NCBI GenBank assembly: GCA_027621485.1
Contig: JAQCBG010000004.1
Location: 1 to 13,736 of the forward strand
Length of the DNA stretch: 13,736 nt
From: Pseudomonadota bacterium
GTDB lineage: Bacteria > Pseudomonadota > Alphaproteobacteria > Rickettsiales > Midichloriaceae
Reading direction: 5' to 3'
Numbering within the stretch: position 1 is the first letter of the stretch; every line of letters begins with the position of its first letter. Under the pieces are notes generated by a model, which was not told the DNA's origin, made no database searches, and worked only from the letters and a program-made list of their open reading frames with translations. This document shows, in pieces, positions 7,135 to 13,736 of the stretch. Position numbers and translations under genes: made by a program.

Positions 7135-7154
7135 CATAACTTAGGCACTATATT
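7126..7154 (+). promoter_or_regulatory. Candidate promoter of lon, heat-shock-like
   Basis: Two readings overlap. As sigma-70: TTGTCA (7127-7132), a 16-base spacer, then TATATT (7149-7154), five of six matches each. As an alphaproteobacterial sigma-32 promoter, remembered as CTTG, 17-18 bases, then CYTATNT: CTTG (7126-7129), 17 bases, then ACTATAT (7147-7153), with one mismatch. lon is heat-inducible in many bacteria, so a heat-shock element is plausible here. Confidence 0.5.
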
Positions 7155-7220
7155 GTAAATAATATAGGCTTGAATATAGCATTAATTTTTTAAAAAACAT
7201 CTTTTTTAGGCTCAGCCGCT

Positions 7221-9623
7221 ATGACAGATAAATTACCTAATCAACTTCCTGTATTGCCGCTGCGAGATTTGGTTATGTTTCCCGAAATGGTAGCCCCATT
7301 ATTTGTTGGAAGAGAGAAATCAATAAAAGCATTGGAGCGCATTGGCGGCTCTAATAAAGTGTTTGTTACAGCTCAAAAAGATGCAACAAAAGATGATCCA
7401 GCAGCTAGCGAGTTATATTCAATAGGAATGATCTGCAGAGTCTTGCAGGTTTCGAAGGTGCAAGATATGACGATTAAAGTTTTTATACAAGGGTTTGTGA
7501 GAGCTAAAGCTTCTCGAATCATCAACAAAGATGGTGCGATGATTGCATATTTAAAACCACTTGTAGATGAGCCTTGTGACGAAAATGCAAAAGATATAAT
7601 AGCGTTAAGAAGATCTCTTATTAAACGTTTTGAAGAATATTCAAGATTTAGTAAAAAAGCGAATGTAGAAGCTGTATCTAATCTTCAGCATATAAAATCT
7701 ATAAGCGATTTTTGTAATATTATTAGTGCAAATATTACTTTGGCCGTTGATCAGAAGCAAGCCATATTAGAGTTTACAGATATACAGAAGAAAATGGAGT
7801 ATATGCTTGCGCTTATAGATGCAGAGATGGAGATGCTAAAAGCGGAAGGAAGAATCAGAAGCAGAGTGAGAAATCAAATAGAAAAAAATCAGAAAGATTA
7901 TTATTTAAATGAGCAATTAAAAGCTATACACAAAGAGCTTGGAGAAGATGATCAAAAAGAGGAGCTCAGAGAAATAGAGCAGAAGATACAAAAATCTAAA
8001 ATGCCAAAAGAAGTAAAAGAAAAGGCATTATCTGAATTAAAGAAGGCAAAAATTATAAATCAAATGTCTTCAGAGGCGGCCGTTTTACGCAATTATTTGG
8101 ACTGGCTTATTGCAATGCCTTGGGGCATTAGTAGTAAGATTCAAAAAAATCTACAAGCTGCGCAGAATATATTGGATAATGATCATTATGGGCTTTGTGA
8201 AATTAAGGAAAGAATTATTGAGTATCTAGCTGTAAACATTCGTGCAAATGATCTTAAAAGTCCAATTCTGTGTTTAGTAGGGCCTCCTGGAGTTGGCAAG
8301 ACTTCATTAGCACGCTCTATAGCTTCTGCATCTGGTAGGCAATTTGCAAAAGTATCTCTTGGAGGACTTAGGGATGAGGCAGAGATAAAAGGACATAGAA
8401 GAACATACGTTGGTGCTATGCCAGGAAAAATTATCCAAGCCATGAAAAAGGCTAAAACCAATAACCCAGTTATTTTATTGGACGAGATAGACAAGGTCTC
8501 AATGGATTATAGATGGAGTGATCCTTCATCGGCGCTTCTGGATGTTTTAGACCCAGAGCAAAATCACTCCTTCAATGATAATTACTTAGAGGTAGAGTAT
8601 GATCTTTCGAAAGTAATGTTTATAGCGACGGCGAATTCTCTGAATTTGCCAAGGCCCTTACTTGATAGATTAGAGATTATTAAGCTTTCTGGGTACACAG
8701 AAGATGAGAAGATGCAGATTGCAAAAAATTACTTAATACCTAAGCAACTGACAAATCACGCAGCTAAAGAATCGGAGATTGCAATTAATGATGAGGCTTT
8801 ATCGAGTATTATAAGATATTATACAAAAGAAGCTGGTGTAAGGCAGTTAAATAGAGATATCGCAAAAGTAATACGTAAATTGATTAAAAGATTTATGTTC
8901 GATAATAAAGAAGCAAAAGAGTGCGTAATGATTCAAAAATCAGATTTAAAAGAGCTACTAGGGGTAGAAAAATTTGATTTTGATAAGGCATCAAGTAAGG
9001 ATAGAATTGGCGTTATTACCGGTCTTGCTTATACTGAATATGGTGGTGATATACTGGATATCGAATCTGTTATAATGCCTGGGAAAGGAGAAGTGAAAAT
9101 TACAGGAAAGCTTGGAGATGTTATGAAAGAGTCTGCGCAGGCGGCTCTTAGTTATATACGTTCTAGGTATTTAGATTTTGGCATTTCCGGCGAAAAATTT
9201 AAAGATTATGATATACATCTTCATGTACCCGCAGGAGCAACTCCAAAAGATGGGCCTTCTGCTGGTGTTGGTATTTGTCTTTCCATGATATCTACATTCA
9301 TAGGTATGCCAATACACAAGGATATTGCCGTAACAGGTGAGATTACTTTAAGTGGAAGAGTATTGGCAATTGGAGGCTTGAAAGAGAAATTGCTCGCAGC
9401 GCTACAAAGTGGTATTAAGAAAGTCATGATTCCAAAAGATAATATAAAAGATCTTGAAAAAATACCAGATCGTGTGAAAAATTTTATGGAGATTGTGCCG
9501 CTAGATAATGTATCTGAAGCTATTCATCATGCATTTGTTGAAATGCCAGACTCTCTTGCTAGCTTTATTGATGCTGATGTGAGGCATATAAAAAGAGAAT
9601 CTGATGCGCAAACTATATGTTAG
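7221..9623 (+). CDS. lon: ATP-dependent Lon protease (LonA)
   Basis: Lon is the cytoplasmic hexameric AAA+ serine protease that degrades misfolded and short-lived regulatory proteins. The 800 residues match the LonA length. The N-terminal substrate-binding domain (VLPLRDLVMFPEMVAPLFVGR, about 11-31) leads into a coiled linker (about 205-280). The AAA+ module has Walker A GPPGVGKT (354-361), Walker B VILLDEID (417-424) and a sensor stretch ATANSLN. The protease domain has PKDGPSAG with catalytic S680 and the partner K723 in GGLKEK, with the same 43-residue spacing as E. coli. One oddity: the normally RGDP motif after Walker B reads RWSDP (431-435), replacing Gly with Trp-Ser and adding one residue. 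The ATG at 7221 has a weak AGG 10 bases upstream. The upstream promoter looks heat-shock-like. Confidence 0.98.
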   Translation: MTDKLPNQLPVLPLRDLVMFPEMVAPLFVGREKSIKALERIGGSNKVFVTAQKDATKDDPAASELYSIGMICRVLQVSKVQDMTIKVFIQGFVRAKASRIINKDGAMIAYLKPLVDEPCDENAKDIIALRRSLIKRFEEYSRFSKKANVEAVSNLQHIKSISDFCNIISANITLAVDQKQAILEFTDIQKKMEYMLALIDAEMEMLKAEGRIRSRVRNQIEKNQKDYYLNEQLKAIHKELGEDDQKEELREIEQKIQKSKMPKEVKEKALSELKKAKIINQMSSEAAVLRNYLDWLIAMPWGISSKIQKNLQAAQNILDNDHYGLCEIKERIIEYLAVNIRANDLKSPILCLVGPPGVGKTSLARSIASASGRQFAKVSLGGLRDEAEIKGHRRTYVGAMPGKIIQAMKKAKTNNPVILLDEIDKVSMDYRWSDPSSALLDVLDPEQNHSFNDNYLEVEYDLSKVMFIATANSLNLPRPLLDRLEIIKLSGYTEDEKMQIAKNYLIPKQLTNHAAKESEIAINDEALSSIIRYYTKEAGVRQLNRDIAKVIRKLIKRFMFDNKEAKECVMIQKSDLKELLGVEKFDFDKASSKDRIGVITGLAYTEYGGDILDIESVIMPGKGEVKITGKLGDVMKESAQAALSYIRSRYLDFGISGEKFKDYDIHLHVPAGATPKDGPSAGVGICLSMISTFIGMPIHKDIAVTGEITLSGRVLAIGGLKEKLLAALQSGIKKVMIPKDNIKDLEKIPDRVKNFMEIVPLDNVSEAIHHAFVEMPDSLASFIDADVRHIKRESDAQTIC

Positions 9624-9655
9624 ATTTTATGTTTGCATAATTTTTATTTATTTTG
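9608..9655 (+). terminator. Weak candidate terminator at the end of lon
   Basis: GCAAAC (9608-9613) can pair with GTTTGC (9631-9636) across a 17-base loop, followed by the T-rich stretch ATAATTTTTATTTATTTTG. The 5' arm lies within the last lon codons. The stem is short, so read-through into nadD is quite possible. Confidence 0.3.
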
Positions 9656-10252
9656 ATTTTGTGCGACCTTAACTTTTTAGATTCCCATCGCTCTATTAGG
9701 GTTGGACTGCTTGGAGGATCTTTTAATCCTCCTCATCCGGGTCATCTTCATATAAGTACAGAGGCATTAAAAGAGTTGGATCTAAATTTTATTATATGGA
9801 TTGTAGCATATCGAAATCCACTGAAGGAGGAATCTATGAAATTCTCTTTTGAAAAAAGATTTCGCGATGCGCAAAGCTATGCTCAGCATAATAAGATTGT
9901 TATATCTAGAATTGAAAAACAGATAGATAATACATATACCTCTGTAACAATAAACTACTTAATAAAAAGATTTGCGCATATAAAATTTTGTTGGATCATG
10001 GGGGTTGATAATCTTTTACATTTTCATACTTGGAAAAATTGGCATAACATTATTAATCAAATATTTATTGCAGTTTTTAATAGAGGTAATTTTGGAAGCT
10101 TATCAATTGAAAGTGAAATGGCTTTGATTTATAAAGATAGAGTTGCAAGCGAGTCTCAGGTTCGACTCTTAAAGCCTGGATATTGGAGGTTTTTTGAATG
10201 TGCAAAATCAGATTATTCATCTAGTGCCATTAGAAGTAGTCGCATTTATTAA
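9653..10252 (+). CDS. nadD: Nicotinate-nucleotide adenylyltransferase
   Basis: NadD joins nicotinate mononucleotide and ATP to give deamido-NAD, the shared step of NAD synthesis. It has 199 residues. The nucleotidyltransferase signature is clear: GGSFNPPHPGH (21-31) with the H28-x-G-H31 motif, RNPLK (54-58), NTYTSVT (93-99), the GVDNLLHFHTW segment (117-127) and a C-terminal SSSAIR (189-194) standing for the usual ISST-x-IR. No ATG exists between the upstream in-frame TAA (9638-9640) and the HxGH motif. The start must therefore be non-ATG: TTG at 9653 is used here, and TTG at 9659 or ATT at 9650 is possible. No ribosome binding site is visible. It starts 29 bases after lon and is followed 17 bases later by rsfS, a common nadD-rsfS pairing. 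Confidence 0.93.
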   Translation: MILCDLNFLDSHRSIRVGLLGGSFNPPHPGHLHISTEALKELDLNFIIWIVAYRNPLKEESMKFSFEKRFRDAQSYAQHNKIVISRIEKQIDNTYTSVTINYLIKRFAHIKFCWIMGVDNLLHFHTWKNWHNIINQIFIAVFNRGNFGSLSIESEMALIYKDRVASESQVRLLKPGYWRFFECAKSDYSSSAIRSSRIY

Positions 10253-10269
10253 AATTTGAATAGAAATTT

Positions 10270-10635
10270 ATGGATTTATATAAAATTAATTTAATTACTA
10301 GTGAATTAGATGCTCTTGGCGCATTAGAAATTGCAGGATTTGATCTTTCAAGCTCAAAGAATTGCTTTAATTATATGATAATTGCATCTGGGCGCTCAAC
10401 TCGCCATGCTTCATCCCTTGCAAAAAATATCGCATTTACTATAAAAAAGAATGGCTATTTATTAGAATCTAGTTCTGGAATAGAGAAGGGTATGTGGTGC
10501 GCTCTTGATGTTGGAGATATAGTGGTGCATATTTTCTTGCCAGAATTAAGGCTTGAATATGATTTAGATGGGCTTTGGAGCGAGTATTTATGCTCTAAAA
10601 TGAACATTCCCGAGGGGGCGCATAATATACAATGA
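10270..10635 (+). CDS. rsfS: Ribosomal silencing factor RsfS
   Basis: RsfS (formerly DUF143, Iojap family) binds ribosomal protein uL14 on the 50S subunit. It blocks joining with the 30S when cells are starved, and also plays a part in ribosome assembly. It has 121 residues, the normal length. Family motifs are visible: MIIASGRSTRH (36-46), then W76-x-x-x-D80, GDIVVHIF (82-89) and PELRLEYDLDGLW (91-103). The last matches the family pattern R-x-Y-x-L-E-x-L-W with Asp in place of Glu. It lies between nadD (17-base gap) and dnaG, whose ATG overlaps the rsfS stop as ATGA, so translation of the two is probably coupled. The ATG at 10270 has no clear ribosome binding site. Confidence 0.93.
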   Translation: MDLYKINLITSELDALGALEIAGFDLSSSKNCFNYMIIASGRSTRHASSLAKNIAFTIKKNGYLLESSSGIEKGMWCALDVGDIVVHIFLPELRLEYDLDGLWSEYLCSKMNIPEGAHNIQ

Positions 10636-12389
10636 AAGCTGCCGTAGAGAGTATTAAGGAGTTACTTACGCTCTCCTCTGTTATTAGTAAGAGAGTTGAA
10701 TTAAAGCAAAGGGGCGTTGGTGAATATATTGGACTTTGTCCATTTCACAAAGAGAATACGCCATCTTTTACAGTTAGCGATTCTAAGGGTTTTTATCATT
10801 GTTTTGGATGCGGTAAGCATGGAGATATTATAGATTTTATAATAGATTTAGAGGGTTCAAATTATATTGCGGTAGTTCAGACTTTAGCTGCGCAAGCTGG
10901 TGTTGAGTTACCAAAGAAAAATCAGATAGAAGATAGGGCTTTGAAAGTTACAGAGCAGATTTTCAAAGAAGCATCTAAGATATACAAAGCAAATCTTTTT
11001 CAAAGCACAAATGCATTATCTTATCTAAAATCTCGTGGCATCTCTGAAGAAGTGATTACAAAGTACAATTTAGGTTTTGCATCTGGTAATATTTTTCGAG
11101 AATTATTAAAAAATTTCAATAACAAAGATATAGTAGATTCCGGTTTGCTTAAAAACGGAAGGGATATTTTATTTGGCAGGATAATTTTTCCAATACATTC
11201 TATTTCAGGTAATGTTGTAGCATTTGGTGGTAGAGTTCTTGATGATAGCAATAAACGCATGCCAAAGTATTTAAATTCTGCTGAAAATCTTTTATTTAAA
11301 AAGGGTAATGAACTTTACGGATTACACTACGCCAAAGAAACCGCTAGAAAAAGCAATGAATTGATTATTGTAGAGGGTTATATGGATGTACTTGTTGCTG
11401 CATCTCAGGGAATGCATAATGTTGTTGCATCTCTTGGCACAAGTCTTAGTATCGCGCAGATAAACAGAGCGTGGAAAATTGTATCATATCCAACTATCTT
11501 TTTAGATATGGATAATGCGGGTAGGGCCGCAACTTTAAGAATTGCACTTATAGCATTGCAACATCTTAAGCCTGGTTTTGGGATTTGTTTTGCCAATACA
11601 AATCATATAAAATCTTCTATAAAAGACCCAGGTGAGATTATAGAGAAATTTGGTATCAAGGTTTTTAAGCATACAGTTGCTAATGCATTTTCTCTTGCAG
11701 ATTGGATTTTTGATAAAAAAGTTAATGAGATTGGTTTTTTAGCGCATAATCCAGATAAAATTGCAAAGTTAAGATCTTCTTTAGATGAGATTGCTCAGAG
11801 CGCATTAGATTATAATATAAGAACTGAATATAAGAATTATTTTAGAGATAAAATTTTTCATTTAACTAGAAAAAAAGGTAGATCTTCTGCATTGAATGCG
11901 CAAAATAAAATTGCTTTTAAGGCGGGCAACAGTGATTTAATAGAGACTCAAAGACAAGAGCATTATTACATTTTTTTAGCTATTTATTGCGCTGTGTATT
12001 TTCCGTATATATTGCTTGAAGAAGAAAATAGAGATTTATTCTCTAGCATTAAGTCTAATAATGAGAGTATTGTAAAAGTTGTTGATTTTTTATTGAGTTA
12101 TAATATAGATCAATATAATTGTTCAATAATGAATTTACCTGAAGATTTTTCTGCTATATCTAAAGAGATACTTTCAGTTTCTTTAGTATATGAAAGAATT
12201 CTTGATAAGCAAAAAGCACAAGATATTTTTAGAAAAAGTATTGGATTGCATAAATTGCAATATATTAGGTATTGCATCAATAAATCTGCAGAAGATTTAA
12301 AGCGCAAAGGAGATATTGCGGATATGAAGAAGCTGCATGCTTTAAAGCAAGAGGAGTTTTCAATTAGATGTAAATTTGATATAGCATAA
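10632..12389 (+). CDS. dnaG: DNA primase
   Basis: DnaG makes the RNA primers for both strands at the replication fork and is recruited by the DnaB helicase. It has 585 residues, a usual length. The N-terminal zinc-binding domain has C36-P-F-H39 and C57-F-G-C60. The catalytic core follows, with LFGRIIFPI (179-187) and GGRVLDD (199-205). The TOPRIM metal-binding acids are E248 in VEGYMDV and D292/D294 in LDMDNAG, which reads DMDNAG where DGD-x-AG is more usual. KDPGE (331-335) takes the place of the common KDPDE. The C-terminal helicase-binding region is poorly conserved and only loosely recognisable. The start codon overlaps the rsfS stop. rpoD follows after 71 bases, the classical dnaG-rpoD order; rpsU is absent upstream. 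Confidence 0.97.
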   Translation: MKAAVESIKELLTLSSVISKRVELKQRGVGEYIGLCPFHKENTPSFTVSDSKGFYHCFGCGKHGDIIDFIIDLEGSNYIAVVQTLAAQAGVELPKKNQIEDRALKVTEQIFKEASKIYKANLFQSTNALSYLKSRGISEEVITKYNLGFASGNIFRELLKNFNNKDIVDSGLLKNGRDILFGRIIFPIHSISGNVVAFGGRVLDDSNKRMPKYLNSAENLLFKKGNELYGLHYAKETARKSNELIIVEGYMDVLVAASQGMHNVVASLGTSLSIAQINRAWKIVSYPTIFLDMDNAGRAATLRIALIALQHLKPGFGICFANTNHIKSSIKDPGEIIEKFGIKVFKHTVANAFSLADWIFDKKVNEIGFLAHNPDKIAKLRSSLDEIAQSALDYNIRTEYKNYFRDKIFHLTRKKGRSSALNAQNKIAFKAGNSDLIETQRQEHYYIFLAIYCAVYFPYILLEEENRDLFSSIKSNNESIVKVVDFLLSYNIDQYNCSIMNLPEDFSAISKEILSVSLVYERILDKQKAQDIFRKSIGLHKLQYIRYCINKSAEDLKRKGDIADMKKLHALKQEEFSIRCKFDIA

Positions 12390-12460
12390 AAAATTGTATC
12401 TCGGAGATATAGAAAGCTTTTTTGCTTAGTTTTTATAAAGTGAATTATCGATTTAAATAG

Positions 12461-13736
12461 ATGTCTATCAAAATGCGCCCAGATAAATCTAACAAAGAGA
12501 AGAAAGATGAGAGTAATATATCAAATAATAACTACTCGAAGTCAGATGAAAAAGATACTGAAGAGATTTTTCTAGATGACGATAATTTAATAGAGGACTT
12601 TCCAGAAGAAGACAGCTCATTGAATGTTGATTCAAATTCAGAAAGTAATAATGTAGAAACCAATTCATCCGACTCCATGTCTAAGGGTGATGAACCTGTT
12701 AGAATGTATTTAAAAGAAATGGGTGGTAGGCCTCTACTTAGTAGGGATGGAGAGGTTGATGTAGCAAAGCATATAGAAGAGGGTAGAAAACAGAGAATAG
12801 AATATTTACTTTGCATGCCAGGAGCGATCAAATTACTTATTGAATGGTATGACGGTATTATGGGTGATTCTTTGATGCTCAGAGACTTTATCGATCTCGA
12901 TGCAATGCATTCATTTAAAATGCATAAAAATTCATTAGAAAATACAGAATGCGAAATAGAAGAAGATCATGAAGATGATGAAGAAGATCAGGATTTTGAT
13001 GATGTGAGCGATAATGAAGATAGAGATGTAATGCCAATTGCTGTTATGGAAGCTGAAATGAAGCCTCAGATTATTAGTTCTCTGAGCGAAGCAGTGGAGA
13101 TTGGAAAGCAGATATTAAATCTTCATAGAATGCGTCTTGAAGAATCTGCATCTGGCGATATTAAAACAGCTATTGATAAAGCATCACTTGATAAACTCTC
13201 AAGCATTATGCTCGAGATGAGATTGAATGAAAGTAAAATTGTGGATGCTGTGCAGAATTTGCGTCAAATAAACGATAGTATATTAAATCTTGAAACAAAG
13301 CTCGTTAGACTCGTTGAGTCTTGTAATATAAAAAGAAGTGAGTTTTTAAGTCATTATACTGGTTTTGAGTTTTCTCAAAGATGGCTTTCTTACCTTCAAA
13401 AACACATGCAAGATCTAAATGATGAAAAATACAATGAAATTGTAAGAATTCAGGAAGAGGTTCGCTCTGCTATATTACAGATGGGGACAGATTTACAGTA
13501 CTTTAAGTCTGTTTTTCTTTCTCTTGAAAGATCTGAAAGAAGTATTGCGAAGGCAAAAAAGGAGATGATAGAGGCAAATTTGCGTCTTGTGATTTCTATA
13601 GCAAAAAAATATGCAAATAGAGGTCTGCAATTTCTCGATTTGATACAAGAAGGCAATATAGGGCTCATGAAAGCGGTTGATAAATTTGAGTATTCAAGAG
13701 GTTATAAGTTTTCAACTTATGCAACTTGGTGGATTA
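12461..13736 (+). CDS. rpoD: RNA polymerase sigma-70 factor, 3'-truncated by window edge
   Basis: This is the housekeeping sigma factor that directs RNA polymerase to promoters. 425 codons are visible and the frame is open at the edge. Residues 77-117 are region 1.2 ([19 protein letters not shown], 77-95). A long acidic non-conserved region follows (about 130-355). Region 2 begins near 364 ([40 protein letters not shown]), ending in FSTYATWWI. Regions 2.4, 3 and 4 lie outside the window. The ATG at 12461 directly follows an in-frame TAG, so the N-terminus cannot be longer. The first 76 residues are rich in Ser, Asn, Asp and Glu and show none of the usual region 1.1. The large non-conserved region supports RpoD rather than RpoH. 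It lies 71 bases after dnaG, and I see no strong terminator in the gap. Confidence 0.96.
   Translation, partial: MSIKMRPDKSNKEKKDESNISNNNYSKSDEKDTEEIFLDDDNLIEDFPEEDSSLNVDSNSESNNVETNSSDSMSKGDEPVRMYLKEMGGRPLLSRDGEVDVAKHIEEGRKQRIEYLLCMPGAIKLLIEWYDGIMGDSLMLRDFIDLDAMHSFKMHKNSLENTECEIEEDHEDDEEDQDFDDVSDNEDRDVMPIAVMEAEMKPQIISSLSEAVEIGKQILNLHRMRLEESASGDIKTAIDKASLDKLSSIMLEMRLNESKIVDAVQNLRQINDSILNLETKLVRLVESCNIKRSEFLSHYTGFEFSQRWLSYLQKHMQDLNDEKYNEIVRIQEEVRSAILQMGTDLQYFKSVFLSLERSERSIAKAKKEMIEANLRLVISIAKKYANRGLQFLDLIQEGNIGLMKAVDKFEYSRGYKFSTYATWWI

Noticed and set aside
8186..8494. Minus-strand 102-codon open frame inside lon
   Set aside because: It is antisense to the conserved Walker A region of Lon, with no recognisable domain or ribosome binding site.
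12397..12409. Hairpin TATCT-CGG-AGATA between dnaG and rpoD
   Set aside because: The stem is only 5 bp and a T-run does not follow directly, so it is too weak to call a terminator.
12532..12831. Minus-strand 99-codon open frame opposite rpoD
   Set aside because: It is antisense to rpoD region 1.2 and the acidic N-terminus. Its Ser/Leu-rich product is what the complement of such codons gives.
1..13736. Mobile elements, CRISPR arrays, toxin-antitoxin pairs, tRNA or rRNA genes, or a novel defence or biosynthetic system
   Set aside because: I saw no transposase, integrase, direct-repeat array, cloverleaf or unknown gene cluster. Every long frame outside the porin-like gene is a named housekeeping family.

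Overview
The window is an AT-rich stretch (roughly one third G+C by eye) of a bacterial chromosome. It carries only conserved housekeeping genes plus one porin-like gene and one unrecognised micro-ORF. The succinate dehydrogenase iron-sulfur subunit closely resembles what I recall of Rickettsia SdhB. The alphaproteobacterial cytochrome bc1 genes, low G+C and small compact genes all point to Rickettsiales, i.e. an obligate intracellular alphaproteobacterium. Genus cannot be fixed by reading alone; a Midichloriaceae-like or Rickettsiaceae-like member is plausible.

Layout. Bases 1-1001 (+ strand) hold sdhB and then a 38-codon reading frame behind a very good ribosome binding site. Bases 996-2813 (- strand) hold petA-petB (Rieske protein and cytochrome b of complex III) behind a recognisable promoter; petC (cytochrome c1) is not next to them. 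Bases 3004-4519 (- strand) form a complete unit: promoter, outer-membrane beta-barrel protein with signal peptide, and a perfect 13-bp terminator hairpin. A gene-free stretch of about 390 bases follows (4412-4802), holding short AT-rich repeats and candidate control sites. Bases 4803-7009 (- strand) hold mreD-mrdA, the cell-elongation (rod-shape) genes, overlapping by an ATGA. The 7010-7220 gap is a divergent control region with a 12-bp palindrome, a heat-shock-like promoter for lon and a candidate promoter for mreD-mrdA. From 7221 to the end (+ strand) run lon, nadD, rsfS, dnaG and rpoD; rpoD is cut by the window edge.

How the genes fit together. sdhB and petAB serve the respiratory chain (complexes II and III). 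mreD-mrdA serve lateral wall synthesis. lon is the ATP-dependent quality-control protease. nadD-rsfS-dnaG-rpoD combine NAD synthesis, ribosome silencing, replication priming and the housekeeping sigma factor in a tight run, a variant of the classical macromolecular-synthesis (dnaG-rpoD) operon.

I found no phage, insertion sequence, CRISPR array, toxin-antitoxin pair, secretion system or biosynthetic cluster, and no tRNA or rRNA. I do not see a convincing undescribed system. The points most worth a second look are the 38-residue ORF, the missing sigma region 1.1 in RpoD, the altered RGDP motif in Lon, the orphaned petAB pair and the palindromic divergent promoter at lon.
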